From Zonotrichia leucophrys gambelii (taxonomy: Eukaryota; Chordata; Aves; Passeriformes; Passerellidae), in the NCBI RefSeq assembly GCF_028769735.1, contig NC_088172.1, forward strand, positions 93,200,951-93,264,950: 64,000 bases of DNA, written 5' to 3'. The notes below the pieces were generated by a model. That model did no database searches. It worked only from the letters and a program-made list of their open reading frames with translations, and had not been told where the DNA came from. Made by a program: the position numbers and the translations under genes. Position 1 is the stretch's first letter. Each line of letters starts with the position of its first letter. Below are positions 20,901 through 32,154 of the stretch, in pieces.

Positions 20901-23239
20901 CCCAAACAAACTCTGCCTAGAGTTGGGGATGAGAGATGATAAAGTCACTAATATTCATTCTGTCAGAAGGGCCTTTAAGTAAATGCAGCAGCAGCCTAGC
21001 AGCAGTTTTACTGTGCTCACAGAAATCCATTCAAGTGACAGCAAAACTATCAGTAAACAAAAGGCTGGAAGGCAAATGTGAGATTTCTCCCCTTGCACTT
21101 CCCTACACGTACCAGGAATCCTTACAGGAGAGAGAGGTAGGGAAGGAAATAACTATGAGACCAGAAGGACTCCACACTTGCAGAAACCAGGCTCCTCAGC
21201 AGCTCTTGAAGGTATTTGCCACACAACATGTAACGAGACAGCCAGGAGCTCACTTTCTTTGGCCATATTTCAGATTTTCTGCAAAAAAAAAAGCTTGCAC
21301 AGGAACTTTATCTACCAGGTCATACTGCTCCTCATCACTCAAAGCAATCTTTTGAAGTTTTTGGGCAATTTTAACTCTGGGTTATGAAGAGAGAGGCCTC
21401 AAAATTGCTTAGTTCTTTGAAGTCCTGCAAAACCAGGATTGGAGAGCAATTCTTATCAGTGCCCCAAGCAAAATAAAAAGACAGAAGCATTTCATCCTTG
21501 TCAGGCATCAAGGAGTCTGCAAAGCCCTTGAGATGCACAGGAAAGCAAGCATCATTCTATTTTTAAAATTTATTGTTGTTCTAAGTAAAGGCAGGCCAAG
21601 AAGGAAACACAATACACTATTTCTGGCTTTTGCACAATGGTACTGCAGTACCACAGCTTGTGGTTCTTGTCTAAAATAGAGTTCATCACCCAGCTAGCCT
21701 CTTCCCAATCATTGCCAGAGTCTTCCCAGCCACCTCATCCTTGTACCCAGCATTGTGTTCTCAACTGCAGCTTCACCTGTCCTTACCTGCTCATCCATGA
21801 TGATCTGCCAACTTTTTTTCTTAAAGCTCTGATGCAAATCTGCAGAGACAAGCTTGCCCTGTAAAAATAAGGCTGTGGCAGTGACCACAGCCAACCCCAG
21901 AGCCCCATGTAAGGCCACTTTTTCTAACAGAGCCACAAGACACGTATGTCATTCCAAAAGTTCCACTAACATCCCTGGAGAGCGTAAGTAAAATGCTTTT
22001 ACACTTCACAAAGACACCATGCAAACTTTCCCTCTTCCCAAACCTGTGTTCTGCTGAAACAGTAGCAAGGAAGTATTTCAGCTTGGAGCACACCCACAGG
22101 ATGGGATCCCAGCATTGGTGACATGAACTCTAATCCAGCCCATGTCCTGCAGATGTCACAGCACCACTGCTGGCCCAAGCTGCAGCCCAGAAGCACAGAT
22201 CCTGAGGTCTCCAGGAATGCAAGGAGCACTCTGTTGTGCACTGCAATTTCCTTGCTCCCTTCTTTACCTCAGGCCCCACCACAGGCCAGGCAAAAGATCC
22301 CTGTGGTGGCACATTTTCCTGTGCCAGCCCTCCTTTGAGAATCCCAGGCTACTGTACTACTAAAATTGCAGCTGATGCCAAAGAGCAATGTCTCCTCTGT
22401 CTCTAGACGTGCTGTAACCAATGGCCTTGTTCCCCACAGATAAGTTATCTGTGTTCACACACCAAGTGTCTCAAGGAGGAGCAGCCAAAATATAGGAGGC
22501 TAAACTCTCCCAGAGCCATCAGAAGTGATACAGGAGGGAACAGCATGTAAGCTAAAACAGCAAGCCAAACTCTACTGTTTGAAAGCTGCATAGAACTTGC
22601 TTAGGTCTCATGGGATTTTGAAAAATTCAATTCACATGTGTTTTTCAAATCAAAGGCTTTGTGAAAAGTAATTTTTAGCATCTCACACCAACATTCTACT
22701 GAAATGGTCTTAATGTAAGTTAGAATAAGAGCCCCAGACTCCATCACACCAACAGAATAATCCTTTCATCTCAGTTCTTCAGCTTTAGAAGCTGACCAGC
22801 TGCTGGCAGGTTTCTGGCTAACATTTGAACAAAGGAAAAAGTCACAGAAGTCCAGATATATAATACCAAGTTCATTAATTCCCAAGCCATTTCAGAAGCC
22901 AAAACCTCAAGTTTCTTGCAGAAGGCAGATTTTTGCTTAGCTTGCTGTCTTTTCAAAGTCATGAAAAGACATTTGGCACCCGGAATTCCATAAAATGAGC
23001 CATTTTTTGTTTTCTCTTTAACAGGAGTAAATTGAAGGCTTTGAAGTGTCCAAGTGGTATGCATGAAGCTCTACTTTGCTCATTCCAAAATCAACATAAC
23101 TCTTTTACCACCTATACAGAAAGGGATGCTCATCAACAGCTTGTCACTGTGCTGCAGAAACTTAACACAAGGAATGAGAGATGGGTTATGTGATTTGGCT
23201 GACAGACTCCATGACAATAACTCTAAAAGCACAGCAAAG
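17901..23239. other. Intergenic downstream of YPEL5, no gene seen
   Basis: No recognisable exons, RNA genes or young repeats. Simple A-rich tracts occur (for example 18645, 21284). No LBH exon was recognised. Frames here are short and show no conserved protein pattern. Confidence 0.5.
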
Positions 23240-23267
23240 ATCAGTTCAGGACAAAACATACTTTATT
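23240..23267 (-). terminator. YPEL5: YPEL5 distal poly(A) signal and GU-rich element
   Basis: On the minus strand AATAAA (plus-strand TTTATT at 23262-23267) is followed within about 5-15 nt by a TATGTTTTGTCC U/GU-rich stretch. This is a standard poly(A) site layout. It would give a 3' UTR of about 1.93 kb after the YPEL5 stop. No closer AATAAA occurs until the one next to the stop codon. Confidence 0.6.
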
Positions 23268-25187
23268 GTACTGTAATGTCAGAAGTACAAGAAAAGTACT
23301 GCAGAGAACCATGCTAATGGCGCTTCCAGGGCCTGTGAAGGACAGAAGTACAAGATAATGGGGTACTACTGTACTCAGTGCAAAAACTGATTCATTTGAG
23401 GCACAAGTACACTATTGTTTAAGCAGCTTGATTCAAGCACAGCTCTGGTATGTGATCTACTCTGTTTTCTTTCTATGTGACATTTCTAGAACAAAGCTAC
23501 CTTGACATGAAAGAGGCAGTAGGTTCAAGTCAGGGGTGTCCAACTTGCCACTTGGCAACCAAAAAAAATTAAGAAAAATACTCTGCATAGTCACCCTCCA
23601 CATCTTAGTTTCAGATATGGAGCTGTGTCTAGAGAAGAAAAGTTACTCTGAAAGGTCAGAACCCAGATCCATTTGGTTGGGTGGGGTTCCCCTTGCTTCC
23701 TGCGTCTGTGGGTAACTTAATTCACATTGACCACAATTTATCCAATAAGAAAAAAAACCACAACCAACTCATATCTTGGGTAAGAAATCATACATATCTA
23801 ACATTCAAATAAATTTCAGCCCTTGAGATCCTAACTTATGGCTTAAGACACAATGAAATAGTTTGGGCACCCTTGAGTTAAGTTAATGAACAGCATTTTT
23901 GCTAAAAAAGGCAAGCAAGATCACTGTTTTAAACAGAGCTGACCTCTACAAGAACAAAGCAGGAATCCAAGTCACTAGTTACTACTAGGCTGACATGTAC
24001 TGCTGCCCAGAAAGATAAAAACATAACATCACAATGAAAACGCTCAACAAAGTTGAAAGATAAAGGTTTCAACACCAGAAGCAGCATTTGAAAACAAGCT
24101 GTTTAAGTTAATCTTTTCAAGAGATGCAGATTGCATAACTCTACGCATGAACAAACATGCTGGCAATCTTCTCCTTTTACACAGCAGCTGTGTTTAACAT
24201 AGGAAGTTCTGGGTTTAAAGAAAGCTACTTGAAGAAGAATTAAGATTTGCAATTCCCTGTCTAACTTAATGAGATTAGTAGAGAAACGAAAAAAAAATGA
24301 CTACTGAAACAGTAGTTTCTCAGTGGATCCCTATCATTACAAACACAGCTGGATTTGTAAGCAATGCAAGACTAAACAGACAGCTATTACTTTATATTAT
24401 TACTATGCTCATAAGTTACATCTGTTAAAGTTAAAAAAAGCCAAGCAGTTTCACCCTATTTCAAGGATAGTTTCCAATCAACACCAGTTTACATGGTGAA
24501 TGGGACTTCACGAATAAACAAGGAATGGTGACATCTTTGGGTCAAGAATGACAAGAAATAATGGGCTCTGTGCTACCAATCAACCTCAACAAGAATATGG
24601 CACATGGGCCAGCCCAAGCTGTACCAACACTGAACCTTTAGCACTCAGCACAAATTCGGATCTCTTCACTTTAGCTAGCAAACCAGGTGAAAAGGCTGGG
24701 TAAAAAAGACCCAAAAAACCAAAAACCTAACTAAAAACTTAAGCCAAAAGTTGGAATATACTTTTAAAAAAACATCTGTAGTTTTAAAATAACTTGATGC
24801 TGAGATCAGTTTGTGCAAACTACAAAAAAAAAACCAACCCCTCACTGAATTTCTCTCCAACATAAGAAAAATCCTGCAAATATTTTCCTTTAGCCCACTG
24901 TACCTTAAGATACAATCTCAAATCTAACAGATGTAAATGAAAGAGAGAAGAAGTTACAGCATCTGCACAACATTCTTTCTACAAACAGCTGCTGGAGGGA
25001 AAGTAAAATATAAAAGGAATAAAGAAAGTAAGGTTCCATCTGAAATATTCTCACAATCTTTCCCACATTGTAGTCCATGAATCCGACTCTGATGCTAAGG
25101 TGACAGTGTATGTAAGCAGATTTTTTTGTTGATTTTATTACATTGGAGTTTCAATTGAAGAGAACCTGAGCAGAGACCGGGGCCTCT
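23268..25187 (-). other. YPEL5: YPEL5 long 3' untranslated region (inferred)
   Basis: The sequence from the YPEL5 stop to the distal poly(A) signal is AT-rich, with no CR1 or LTR insertion and no competing gene. It includes an AU-rich element on the minus strand (ATTTATTTG, plus-strand 23806-23814), a motif class linked to mRNA instability, and a short perfect hairpin CTACTG-AAA-CAGTAG near 24302. The extent is inferred from the poly(A) signal only. Confidence 0.55.
25134..25139 (-). terminator. YPEL5: YPEL5 proximal poly(A) signal candidate
   Basis: A minus-strand AATAAA lies about 50 nt after the YPEL5 stop codon, followed by a run of A rather than a clear GU-rich element. If used it would give a very short 3' UTR. 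It is weaker in context than the distal site. Confidence 0.35.
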
Positions 25188-27132
25188 TCAGGAATTGTCG
25201 GATGGAACGTGCTCCTCGAAGCCCTCGCTCTCCCGCACCAAGGCCCGCTCCAGGATGACGCGGCCCTCCTTGTAGCGCTGGCTGTCCTCGGTGGCAAACT
25301 CATAGATCCAGCCCAGTTTGCTGTTGCAGTTCTTGCAGCTCACGTCCCGCACCATGTGGCGGCCGGTGAGCATGACCCGATCCTGGACTTCGCTGTACTG
25401 CAGATTGACCACCTGGGCAAACACACAGGCACAGGGAACAGCACAGAGGATTAGTCTGCCTAGGGGAAACCTGCTCAATGGCACATTAGAAGGGACAGGG
25501 ACGAGCCTGTGGCACCACACACAACTGAAAACTGCAGTGTAGAAATCTCCTTTGTGAGAGAGAGGGTAACACCTTAAAGATGTGCTTCATAGGGATGTAA
25601 AACCCTCACATTTTAACTGAGAGACACAGATTGCTATCACAAAATATGCAAAAGGACTGTGTTCAACTCTGGGTGAGAAACTCCCAGTGAACAGCTTGTA
25701 AATTTGTATTAAACCACTTGTAAAGTATGTAACCCATTTCCAGCAACTGATGTGATCACCAAGTCCCAGAATTCAGAAACAAAATATTAAAAGAGGTACT
25801 TCTTTAAAAATCTTGTGGTGCCTTTGAAATAATTACCTAAGAAACAGCCAGGGTCAGTGGCTGAGAATGTAGACATGAAACATGCACCTTTTGTGTGCTG
25901 TATAAGCAGTTTAAATATACTTGCAACTTCTTTTGCAGCATCACCACAAAACTGGGATGTTTACTTCATTGAAAAGTTGATGTCAGAACTATACCCAAGC
26001 TGATTCTAAAAGATGGGGACTGTACTACTTTCTCAGCTTGGTACCTGACTGGTTCAGATGTACAGCTTCTGACTGCAGAAATGCAAAACCTCAAACTGCT
26101 GTAATGAAACCCTGCTATTTAACATTAAAAAAAAATCTAAACTCCAGGATCCAGAGTTTATTGGATGAGGAAGAAAGCTCTCAGTACTGATAAGATTCAG
26201 GATACCAGAAGTCCCAGAGCAAAACATAAGACACTATTGATGTCTCTATCAACTCTGCCAATGGATAAATGGCTTATAAGAAAAAAAAAACAAAACTAAA
26301 ACAAAAAACAAAAAAGAAAACTAAAACCAAACCAAGCATTTTATGTTCAGGAACTTTGTGAGAAGGCAAAGGACAATCACCATTTTTTTCAATTAATCTA
26401 ATGGAAAAGTCTTTATGCAAAGTTAATAACAATCCTACAATTCACTCAAAAATTTTGACATCTGTATTTTGATCTATTGAATCGAATCAATTAAAAACTC
26501 TTAAACTAAACCAGAGTATTACTGCCTGTAAAAAAGATTGTGATTGATTGTGGCAACTTCAGTTGCGAGACTACTGTTACATTAAATGCATTTCAGAAAT
26601 TAAACAAAATATTACCTAGACTTTTTTTTTTAACTGCATAAAAGTGAAAAAAACCCTCTGGAACCCTTTGACAGACACCAGATACTCTCAGAGTGAATTT
26701 GAGGTTCATATTACTGAAGTCTCTGAAGTTGAAACTCCATCAATTTTGGCCTGAGGCCTCTACATACACAGTCTTCTTTACAGTCTTTCAGCATTTCAGA
26801 CAAAACTAATTTAGCTAAGTTTCTCATCAACAGTAAATGTCAAATTTGACTTCAAAGATAGAAAAAAAAATAGTTAAAATAGTAATTATGCAACACTTTA
26901 GCCAAGAAGTTTTTTCGATCTCATGACAGATTCATATCCCACAAACTCATTTTTCAAAAGTAAACAGCAGTTCCTCCAACTCCTTACCAACCTTGTTGAA
27001 AAGAAAGGCCCTCCCTGTGGCCCCTGTAAAGCGAGTGGAGATGAGCTCGGAGCGGTTGGTCAGGATCGTGTCGCAGTTTGCGCAGGAGAACAGGCGAGTG
27101 CCACCAATGTGATCCAAAAAAATTCTTCCCAT
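25188..27132 (-). CDS. YPEL5: Yippee-like protein 5 (two coding exons: 27132-26992 and 25412-25188)
   Basis: The joined exons encode 121 residues, the length of vertebrate YPEL5, and match my memory of that protein almost throughout. Exon A gives residues 1-47 (starts [11 protein letters not shown]) and exon B gives 48-121 (ends EEHVPSDNS). It is a single Yippee/Mis18-type zinc-binding domain: CxxC at Cys17/Cys20 and a second CxxC at Cys73/Cys76, followed by the GWIYEFA block. The ATG context (A at -3, G at +4) is strong. The junction uses AAG|gttggt and a cccag acceptor; a better-looking GTAAGG lies 4 nt downstream, but using it with this acceptor would shift the frame. YPEL5 is a nuclear and centrosome-associated protein that binds RANBP9 and associates with the CTLH (GID) ubiquitin ligase. 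Its CpG-island promoter implies broad expression. Neighbours LBH and ALK are not visible. Confidence 0.97.
25413..26991 (-). other. YPEL5: YPEL5 intron between the coding exons
   Basis: The intron is 1,579 bp. Its acceptor is preceded by a pyrimidine-rich tract (cctgtgtgtttgcccag). It contains an A-rich simple stretch at 26281-26336 and no gene. Confidence 0.85.
26281..26336. repeat. A-rich simple sequence
   Basis: An A-rich run interrupted by C and CT, within the YPEL5 intron. It may be a decayed retroposon tail, but no attached element is recognisable. Confidence 0.7.
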
Positions 27133-27164
27133 TTTTACAACTTAGATAAGTTTCTACTCAAGAC
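27133..27164 (-). other. YPEL5: YPEL5 5' UTR part of the first coding exon
   Basis: On the minus strand 'ctttttgctttcag' ends at 27165 and forms a strong acceptor. Thirty-two noncoding nucleotides then precede the YPEL5 ATG at 27132. These bases include an in-frame TAA for the upstream ORF coming from the 32.1-kb exon (TAA at 27137-27135). Confidence 0.8.
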
Positions 27165-30100
27165 CTGAAAGCAAAAAGAAACATCATGTAAAAAAAAACA
27201 TTTCAGCAAAAAAATTGAAACACCCAAACATCCAAAAATTGAAACTCCAAACATTCCATATATATGGCAGAATATTCTTCAAACCAATTCTGCTAGTGAT
27301 TGCTCGAAGTCATTCCTCTGTTGGTGAATTGCTAAACTTACAGTCTGCCTTCACCCTCTCATCATGACAAGTTACTTCCCAAAGTGACCATTTCACCAAT
27401 AAGATTACTTAAATACAAACTAATTACATTAAATGAGAAAAACACAAACTGAAACCTTTAAAATACAATTCAGACTTTTGCAGACCCCCTACTGGCCCTA
27501 CTGTTCTTAAACTCAGAAGCTTCCACTTCTTTTAACACAATACTGAAATTCTATTTCAGTACATTCCCAACAACTCACTCATCTTAGTCAGCACTAAGAA
27601 ATGAAGCACTGAGAATTACACTGAGTCACCAAGACAATTATAGCTTAATTTTCCCAAGTCACCCCCACCTTTTATAATACATATTTATTATGTCACTTCC
27701 CCATAGCTTTGCACAATTTATGACACACGATCACACAACACCACCACTCAGAATGCTGGTATAGCACCCTGGCTGCTGTATTTGACTTGACAATTCTTTG
27801 TTTCATAGACACACCAACATAGGAAAGATTTGGATGCTATTTCACATAATAAACAATCCACCCAGTCTTTACACCAGACACTTTTATATCAAAATGTTTA
27901 AAGTTGTCTAATCCAAATATAAAATACTGTGTAATTCATCCAAGGTATTTCCAAAGCCTCATCACTAAAATACCTCAGCAACTCCAATGACGAAAAAAAA
28001 CAGAGCTAAAAAACTTTATAGCAGATGACCTGCAGTGCCTGATAAATCAGCCTCTTCACTGCTTAGGAAAATTCAAGTGTCTCACCAACTTGACACGAAC
28101 TAACATAAATTACTCAAAGTTAACTGGTGAGTAGGCACAGAATGTATAGCTGAAACCTTAAATCACGAAGGATGATGTAACATGACAAAGGAATTGAATT
28201 ATGATGTTATTTCCCTTTCAATTGCAGAAGTTTTATGACTAAACTTCTACAGTTAAACAAGTTAAATGTACCTCCATTTATGCTTCAGATTTAGAATCAG
28301 AAAAATGTATTGTCTCTGCTTTTGTCATGCAGAGCAATGCAAAGTAAATCTGACACACTGCAATATTAGAATTGTGTGGGCTTTACTTTTCAGAGCAGGA
28401 GACTGTGTCGTTCACAGAGAAGTCAATCAAATTCTGTGCTCATTTAATTGAATATTCTAAGTCAAACACCATTAAGAAGCACAAATACCTAATTTAAACC
28501 CATTTCAAGGTTTAGGGGATCAGTTTCTTAAAATCTACTCTTAACATGCACAAAGCAAATGGACTAAAACTTGCACCTGCACACACAGAGCTTAACATAC
28601 CATTTTTACATCTAAAAATCAGAAGCCACTGACATAATGATTTTTTTTCCAATTACTTTATTTCACACTTTGTTTTCTTACAATGTCAGACAACAAAAAG
28701 GGCTCCTAATATTGAACAGAGAGATTTTAGCTCAGGTTCCTTACCTTCACATTTTTCAAATCACTATTAATCTTCTCTATCCCACCTGAAGGATATATAA
28801 AAATCAAAAGCAGTGTCATGACTCTTTCTTTTAAAGGTGAAAAGAAAGAGTCATTTCTCTTCTTCAAAGGATAAATTAAACAGGTCTGAGTGTTAGAAGT
28901 GTGATTCCACTCAAAATACACAAAGCATTTTCATTTAGATTTCTCTAAGCTTTGTACCTTCCTAATTTGCCTTTATCTTTTGCAGCAACCAAAGGAAAAA
29001 AAATTAAAACTTGAATAGTGACAAAATGAAGGAAAATCAACACACAATAAGTGTGAATAAACAAGTATCAGTAAAAGTCTCCAGCCAGAAGAAACCACAA
29101 ATACAAGCAATTAAGGTGATTGTAACAGATATGCCCATAAGGCACTTGGCCTAGGTCCATGTGCCATCCTTCCTAACTCTGTTTTGTTTGTGCAGATTGT
29201 ATTGTGAATTCAAAACAATTAACTGATCATAAGTTACAGTAATGTGGAATCAGCATCCAAAGGGGTATTTTTCAGAGTAAACACGATGCCCACCCTGTCA
29301 GTACTTTTAGAAGGTAACGTAACATAAATCCAAACCCATCCCTATCTCACCAAGAGCAACACAAACACAGAACCTGGTGTCCAGAACAGATCCCTTACAC
29401 AGACTGACCCTGCACAGCATGACATTTTGAAAAATGCACCTAAACACTTCAAATGCAAGTGCATCACCTGCCTAAAATCATAATTCATGCCAGTGTTCTC
29501 AGAAAAGCATTAGCCCAGAGACATTAAAAATGGAAATTAAATACTTCAGAAGGGAGCACAAGTGCAATTCTAACAAGCAAGTTCAAAGTCACTGCAACAT
29601 ACAAATATATTACTTCTGGATATGGCATTGTGGCATGGACAGAAGTCTTGAGTCCCAAAGATGTCAAACATTAAAATAAATATGTAAATAAATACATTCA
29701 AAGATATAAGGCTGAAAAATCTGCCTACTAATACAAGGCCTAAAATCCTCACTTACTTATGCCACCTTAAAGAGTTGATAGTAACCTAAACTCACAGCAG
29801 AATCTAACAAACCAACTGATACCAGAATATATTTTTTCAGAATACAGTGCATAAGGAAATCTATATTCTTGAAATAATACACATTAAAAAAATTTAGAAA
29901 ATTAAATTCTACAGTCAGCACTGTAACAGTCAAAACAATGTAGATTTTGTGTATGTTTTCTTAAGAAACTACTAAAACACTGTAAGGTTACCAGAGTGTC
30001 TAACTTTTTCAAAGTAACCTCAACACTTAACTACCACCTGGTAGACTTCAGTCAAAATATATAGCAGGCTACAGCTACCTCTAACCTCAGTTTTGATTGC

Positions 30101-32116
30101 TGAATTCAATGAATTTGTAAGGGCGCAGCTGAAGCACTATATAACTAGTCACCTTATGTTATGTTACTGCTCATAGTAGTAAAAAGTAGGAAAAAATTAC
30201 ACAATGACTTCAAGTAATGCAGACTTAAAATGCCAAACTTTATAATGGATTTTCTAAAAAACCTAACATGGACATTTTGCTTTTTCCTCTCCTGTAAAAC
30301 AGAGAAACTGATTTCAACTAGAAATCATTTCACGCTCTCCCCTTCCTTTTTCTTCCCCCAAGCTAAAAACAGAGCATTCACTTATAAGGCCAAATCAGAA
30401 GGCACTTGCTGTGGATAAAGACTCCTTTCTCCTTATGTAAGGATGCTGAATCCTGTAAGGTATACTTACTGCACACAGAAAAAAACCAGAAGCACAACAG
30501 CACAAGGGGAAAGCAATTTTCCATAGCTCCCAGGCTCCTGCCCCTTACAAACACAAGTGGTGTGCACAAAGTCACCCAAGTTAACTGTGCAGATTTCTTT
30601 CCCTATAGTTTCACTACCAATGGGAAAGGTACAGGCATCTATTTATGTTCACACATGCATAAATGATCTGAAAAAGCCACTTACAGGCAGCTTTGATAGG
30701 CAGTGGGAGGGCTCTCTTAAATGAGGAGAAGCCAAAGAACTGTGAAACATAAAAGCATTTCTAAAGCTTAAGATCCTCTAAACAGGGGGAGGAAAATACA
30801 GCAAGTGCACTTGACCATTCATCCACTATTTACACTTAAAAACACAGAAAACAACTTCCACTTGTCCAGAGAACCAGTCAGGTTCCCTAGTGCTACTTAC
30901 AGCTCCAGAAAGTGACACTATCCCACCAATTCCATCATGCTACCAGCAGAATTTTCCAAAGTAGTGGACCGGGATCTTGGTTATTCACAAAACCAAATGC
31001 TGAGGAAAGAACAGATTATATTTTTTTGGCCCATGATTTCACTTTTAAAATCAGCTAAGCATTCTTTACTGGGCATGTATCAGTGATGAAGTTCTAGAGC
31101 TCCTGCCTTCATGCAAATTACCAAACACAAGTGATTATATTAAATGAATGGCTGCAATGTAAGAAAGGCAGACTTATTTACTTTCCTTAATGGGATATAA
31201 AGTATCTATTGCATGTCCAATCTCTCCAGTTCCAAGAGAGGGGCACTTCATGAACTGAGAAATGATGACACTTCCATTATTCAGCACCCAGACCACCTTC
31301 CTGAGAGGACTTTTAGGAGAGCAACCAAAGACAGGTCATATCACCTAGCAGGTCAGGCTTGCTGACAGTGCATGATTTTGACAGGACATTATTCTGACAG
31401 CATAAAGCTTGATACCACTCCTCAATCTCTCTGTGAAAGACTTGCTCCCTGCATGCTTCTCCCAGTGAGTGCATGGACAGACAGGAAACACAGGCACTGT
31501 GGCTGAGTGCTGAAATGTGTATTCCCAGATGTGTAGCTCCTAAACTCCCCAAACACTTTCAGTGTTGATTTCAGCAACACTGAGCAACAACCATATCAAA
31601 GGGCTGACATTCAACAGCTTAAATTTGACCACTCTCTGCACACACACCCAAAACCTGAAGCACCACTTGATTGGTATTTGTACTACCTCATCTGCCTATC
31701 TTCACCATCAATAAAGAATGAAAAAGTAACACAAATAATTATTTATTAACATCTTTAAAACTAACAGTCAGTGTTTTCTTGTCCTGGAATACATCTCTTG
31801 AAGACACAGGACCGTCAACACTTGGGAGAGCCAGCAAGCACTTTCTCTATACACTGGACTGTGGATATTTCACAGGAGGAGCCTCAGAGTTGCTTCAGCA
31901 CCATTACTGCGTTCACATCTACAACAGAGAACAGCTGCTAGTTAAAGGACAAAAAACTGTGACCGCCTCTCTTTCACCATTTAACCAACTAAAAACATTT
32001 CTTTTGTGAGCAAATAAGCATTCTCTACCTTCTGAGAAAGGTTTATGCATTCCCCTAAGCACACTGACACATTCTCAAGATGTACTTACCCTGGAACCAG
32101 GCTGTAACTTCATCAT
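27135..32116 (-). CDS. 18-codon upstream ORF in the YPEL5 leader (32116-32090 joined to 27164-27135)
   Basis: If the 32.1-kb exon is spliced to the acceptor at 27165, the tandem ATGATG opens a frame of 18 codons ([18 protein letters not shown]). It stops at TAA with only two bases left before the YPEL5 ATG, and it is in a different frame from YPEL5. Such a stop-start spacing would make YPEL5 translation depend on leaky scanning or reinitiation. The peptide itself has no recognisable domain. The claim depends wholly on the inferred exon. Confidence 0.4.
27165..32089 (-). other. YPEL5: YPEL5 5' UTR intron (inferred)
   Basis: The span is about 4.9 kb of AT-rich sequence bounded by the acceptor at 27165 and a consensus donor (GTAAGT) at 32089. 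No coding exon or clear repeat was seen inside it. Further alternative noncoding exons cannot be excluded. Confidence 0.55.
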
Positions 32117-32154
32117 GGCCTCTCAGGAACTGGGCTTCAGCTTCCTCTTCTCAT
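32090..32154 (-). other. YPEL5: Candidate YPEL5 5' noncoding exon
   Basis: On the minus strand a pyrimidine tract (tctcttttttcttttgtcc) ends in CTGAG at 32155. Sixty-five nucleotides follow, then CCAGG|GTAAGTAC, a near-perfect donor. The exon lies between the CpG-island first exon and the first coding exon, on the right strand. It contains a 5-codon mini-ORF at its start and a tandem ATGATG (32116-32111) in good context (GCC before, A at +4), which begins the upstream ORF listed separately. Evidence is splice signals and position only. Confidence 0.6.

Noticed and set aside
1..23239. Search for LBH exons on the minus strand
   Set aside because: LBH is the usual downstream neighbour of YPEL5, but none of its conserved blocks were recognised; it probably lies beyond the window.
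23520..23545. 'ggttcaagtc' word resembling a tRNA T-arm
   Set aside because: No matching A box, acceptor stem or anticodon arm at the correct distance; it lies in the YPEL5 3' UTR.
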